Shown here one piece after another: positions 6,174-8,757 of a stretch of 8,757 bases of DNA. Below the pieces are notes generated by a model. The model was not told where the DNA came from, did no database searches, and saw nothing but the letters and a program-made list of their open reading frames with translations. The number at the start of each line of letters is the position of its first letter. The stretch's first letter is position 1. A program made the translations under genes and the position numbers. The DNA is from a bacterium (GTDB lineage: Bacteria > Bacteroidota > Bacteroidia > Bacteroidales > Bacteroidaceae), in assembly GCA_004562975.1 (NCBI GenBank), contig SFQP01000111.1:1-8757 (forward strand), read 5' to 3'.

Positions 6174-8757
6174 GAGAAACTCACCCTCTGGTACAACGAG
6201 CCTGCCACCACCGCACCCCTCTATTCCGGCGGTCAGGGCTACAGCAACTGGATGGAATGGTCGTTGCCCATCGGTAACGGACAGCTCGGCGCCAGCCTCT
6301 TCGGCGGCGTGATGCGCGACGAAATCCAAATCAACGAGAAGACCCTCTGGAGCGGACGCTCCTCCGACGTGAGTGCCAACTACGGACAGTACGAAAACTT
6401 CGGCTCCGTGTTCGTTGAGAACCTCAGCGACGACCTCACGCTCCGCCCGGAACAAGGCGCAACGGACTATGTGCGCGGCCTGAACCTGACCAATGCCACC
6501 GGTTTCGTGCAGTTCAAGAGCGCGAAGAGCGCAACGAGCTACGAACGCCAGTACTTCGCTTCCTATCCCGACAATGTGGTGGTGGCTCAGTACACCTCCA
6601 CGGGTACAGCCCCGCTCAACCTCCGCTTCACGCTGCAGAGCGGCAATGTGCTTGGACGCACGACTTTCTACAACGACGCTTCGGGCTTCTTCTCGGGCAA
6701 CACGTTCAACGGTGAAACCCAGACCATCAAGTATGCCCTCCGCTTCAAGGTGGTCAACCTCGACACCGAAGGAACTGTCACCACGACCGAAGAGGGTGTT
6801 ACCGTGAGCGGCACGCACAACGTGATGGTGGTCATTGCCGGTGCTACGGACTTCGATCCTTACTCCACGACCTATACCAGCGGCACGGATAAGCTCACCA
6901 CCAACCTCCGCAACCGCGTGAATACGGCTGCCGCAAAGAGCTACAATGACCTGTACAGCAGCCACCTCAACGACTTCCAGAAATACTGGAACCGCATGAG
7001 CCTCGACCTCAACGGCACTACCAACACCGTGCCTACGAACGTGCTTATCGACACCTACAACAGCGGCAACGGAGCCAACGCCCTGATGCTCGAACAGCTC
7101 TACTTCGCTTACGGACGCTATCTCGAAATCAGCTCTTCGCGCGGTGTGGACCTCCCGAACAACCTGCAGGGTATCTGGAGCAACATGGATAACCCCGCCT
7201 GGAACTCCGACATCCACTCCAACATCAACGTACAGATGAACTACTGGCCCGCCGAGCAGACCAACCTCAGCGAGATGCACCTGCCCTTCCTGAACTACAT
7301 CATCAACATGGCCAACAGTCCGCAGTGGAAGGCTTATGCCACCGCTGCCCGTCAGGAACGCGGCTGGACGTGCTACACGGAGAACAACATCTTCGGCGGT
7401 TGCGGCAGCTTCATGCACAACTATGTCATCTCCAACGCTTGGTACTGCACCCACCTGTGGCAGCACTACCGCTATACGCTGGATGTGGACTACCTGAAGC
7501 GCGCCTTCCCCGCCATGCTCTCCGCCACGCAGTTCTGGCTTGACCGCCTCGTGCTCGACACCGACGGCACCTACGTCTGCCCCAACGAGTATTCGCCCGA
7601 ACACGGACCCGGCAGCGAGAATGGTGTGGCTCATGCCCAGCAGCTCGTTTACGACCTCTTCAGCAACACCCTGGAAGCCATCCGCGTGCTGGGTCAGGCC
7701 GAAGCCGGCATTACCGATGATGACTATGCCGACCTGAAGAACAAGTTCAACAAACTTGACAAGGGACTTGCCACGGAAGTGTACGACGGTACGTGGGGCA
7801 CGAACGAAAACGTGCAAACGCGCAACGGCGTGGCACCCAACACTACCATCCTCCGCGAATGGAAATACTCGCTCTATGATGCCGGTCAAGACGGCCACCG
7901 CCACATGAGCCACCTCATGTGCCTCTATCCGTTCAGCCAGGTAACTCCGGGCACCGACCTGTACACGGCTGCTGTCAACTCGCTGCGCCTGCGCGGTGAC
8001 GGTGCTACCGGTTGGTCCATGGGTTGGAAGATCAATCTCTGGGCACGCGCCAAGGACGGCGACCACAGCCGCACCATCCTGAACAACGCGCTGCGCCACG
8101 CCAACGGCGGTGCCGGTGTGTTCTACAACCTGTTCGACTCGCACGCTCCCTTCCAGATTGACGGCAACTTCGGTGCTTGCGCCGGTATGGCCGAGATGAT
8201 CATGCAGAGCCAGAGCGACACCATCGAAATCCTGCCCGCCTTGCCTACGGCTTGGAGCAATGGTACGATGCAGGGCTTGAAGGCTGTGGGCAACTTCACC
8301 GTCAGCATCAACTGGGAGAACAATGCCGCCACCACCGTCACCATCGTGTCGCACAAAGGCCAGCCGCTGATGGTCAAGGGCAAAGACATCGCCCAGGCCC
8401 GCTTCACCAAGAACGGCGAAGTTGTGGGTGTGGCAATCCTCTCGACCGATGTGGTACGCCTGCAGACTGCTGAGAACGATGTCATTGAGATTGACTTTAC
8501 CCAGTCCGGCAGCCAGCCCGAAAAGGGTGTGATGGAAATCCTCACCGCCGAAGGCTACGGCACGTTCTACTCTGACCGCGCCATCGTGATGCCGGAAGGC
8601 GTAACGGGAGCCACGGTAGAGAATGTCTCCATCGAAGACGGCGAAACGGTAGGTACACTGGTTCCTGCATGGACCTATACCTCCGGAACGACAGTGCCCG
8701 CCAGAACGGCATTGCTCATCAAGGGCGATAAGGGCAACTACGAGTTTGCTTACTCCG
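4059..8757 (+). CDS. Main body of multidomain GH95 alpha-L-fucosidase (3' end outside window)
   Basis: Family GH95 enzymes hydrolyse alpha-1,2-linked L-fucose (some act on L-galactose) by inversion, here expected outside the cytoplasm. This frame is open without a stop to the window end. It contains the second half of repeat domain 1, then four more repeat domains (4293-6173), then the catalytic region from about 6180. The GH95 N-terminal hallmark is LPIGNGQLGASLFGG with IQINEKTLWSG. NINVQMNYW (7221 onward) gives the two Asn that, with Asp in QIDGNFG (8160-8162), activate water. Glu in YSPEHGP (7599-7601) is the general acid. These match Asn421, Asn423, Asp766 and Glu566 of Bifidobacterium bifidum AfcA. 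The catalytic region ends near 8500, followed by a module with GYGTFYSDRA that is cut by the window. The bounds start at the first in-register codon; ATG 4065 is the nearest start but lacks a signal peptide, so the true start is 3803 across a frameshift. The family is near certain; the linkage is inferred. Confidence 0.9.
8517..8757 (+). other. C-terminal accessory module of the fucosidase, truncated by the window
   Basis: After the GH95 C-terminal region the protein continues with EKGVMEILTAEGYGTFYSD, then RAIVMPEGVTGATV and VPARTALLIKGDKG. This pattern (GY-x-TFYSD, MPEGVTG, VPA-TALLIKG) recurs at the ends of secreted Bacteroidales proteins and often precedes a sorting or anchoring tail. What follows is outside the window, so surface anchoring or type IX secretion cannot be confirmed. 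Confidence 0.55.

Noticed and set aside
6060..8354. 764-codon open frame on the - strand opposite the GH95 domain
   Set aside because: The + strand carries every GH95 signature over the same bases. The antisense product has biased composition and no start context or recognisable domain.

Overview
The window comes from a GC-rich member of the Bacteroidota, most likely order Bacteroidales and Prevotellaceae-like. The evidence is a Bacteroidota-type -7 promoter box (TACTTTTG at 3677-3684), starts without strong Shine-Dalgarno sequences, a Bacteroidales-style S9 dipeptidyl-peptidase-like protein, and a secreted multidomain GH95 fucosidase with a C-terminal 'GYGTFYSD' module. The genus is inference. 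All recognised genes lie on the + strand.

Layout. Bases 1-849 hold the 3' part of a THUMP/RlmL-type rRNA methyltransferase gene with a low-complexity basic tail. After a 49-bp gap comes a secreted S9 (DPP IV-like) serine peptidase (899-3019). Its last residues are out of frame: the family's normal ending is present in another reading frame (2983-3024), and the segment that should carry the catalytic histidine is missing. Bases 3020-3802 form a gene-free, repeat-dense region. It holds a 61-nt imperfect hairpin, a roughly 257-bp nested palindrome, three 11-bp tandem repeats, a 10-bp tandem repeat array flanked by a perfect 14-bp inverted repeat, and a promoter for the next gene. From 3803 to the window end runs a very large secreted alpha-L-fucosidase gene of family GH95. 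Its first repeat domain is broken by a frameshift near 4040-4065. The gene encodes a signal peptide, five tandem domains of about 135-167 residues, the GH95 catalytic region with all expected active-site residues, and the start of a C-terminal beta-type domain cut by the window end.

How they work together. The methyltransferase is housekeeping. The peptidase and the fucosidase are exported and would serve peptide and glycan scavenging, such as mucin or plant fucosides, but no SusC/SusD pair or regulator is visible. Two neighbouring genes each carry a reading-frame lesion. This may be real decay or a sequencing/assembly fault, and the window alone cannot tell which. No clearly new biological system is evident. 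The most unusual items are the five-domain N-terminal array on the fucosidase and the stacked palindromes and tandem repeats of the intergenic region.
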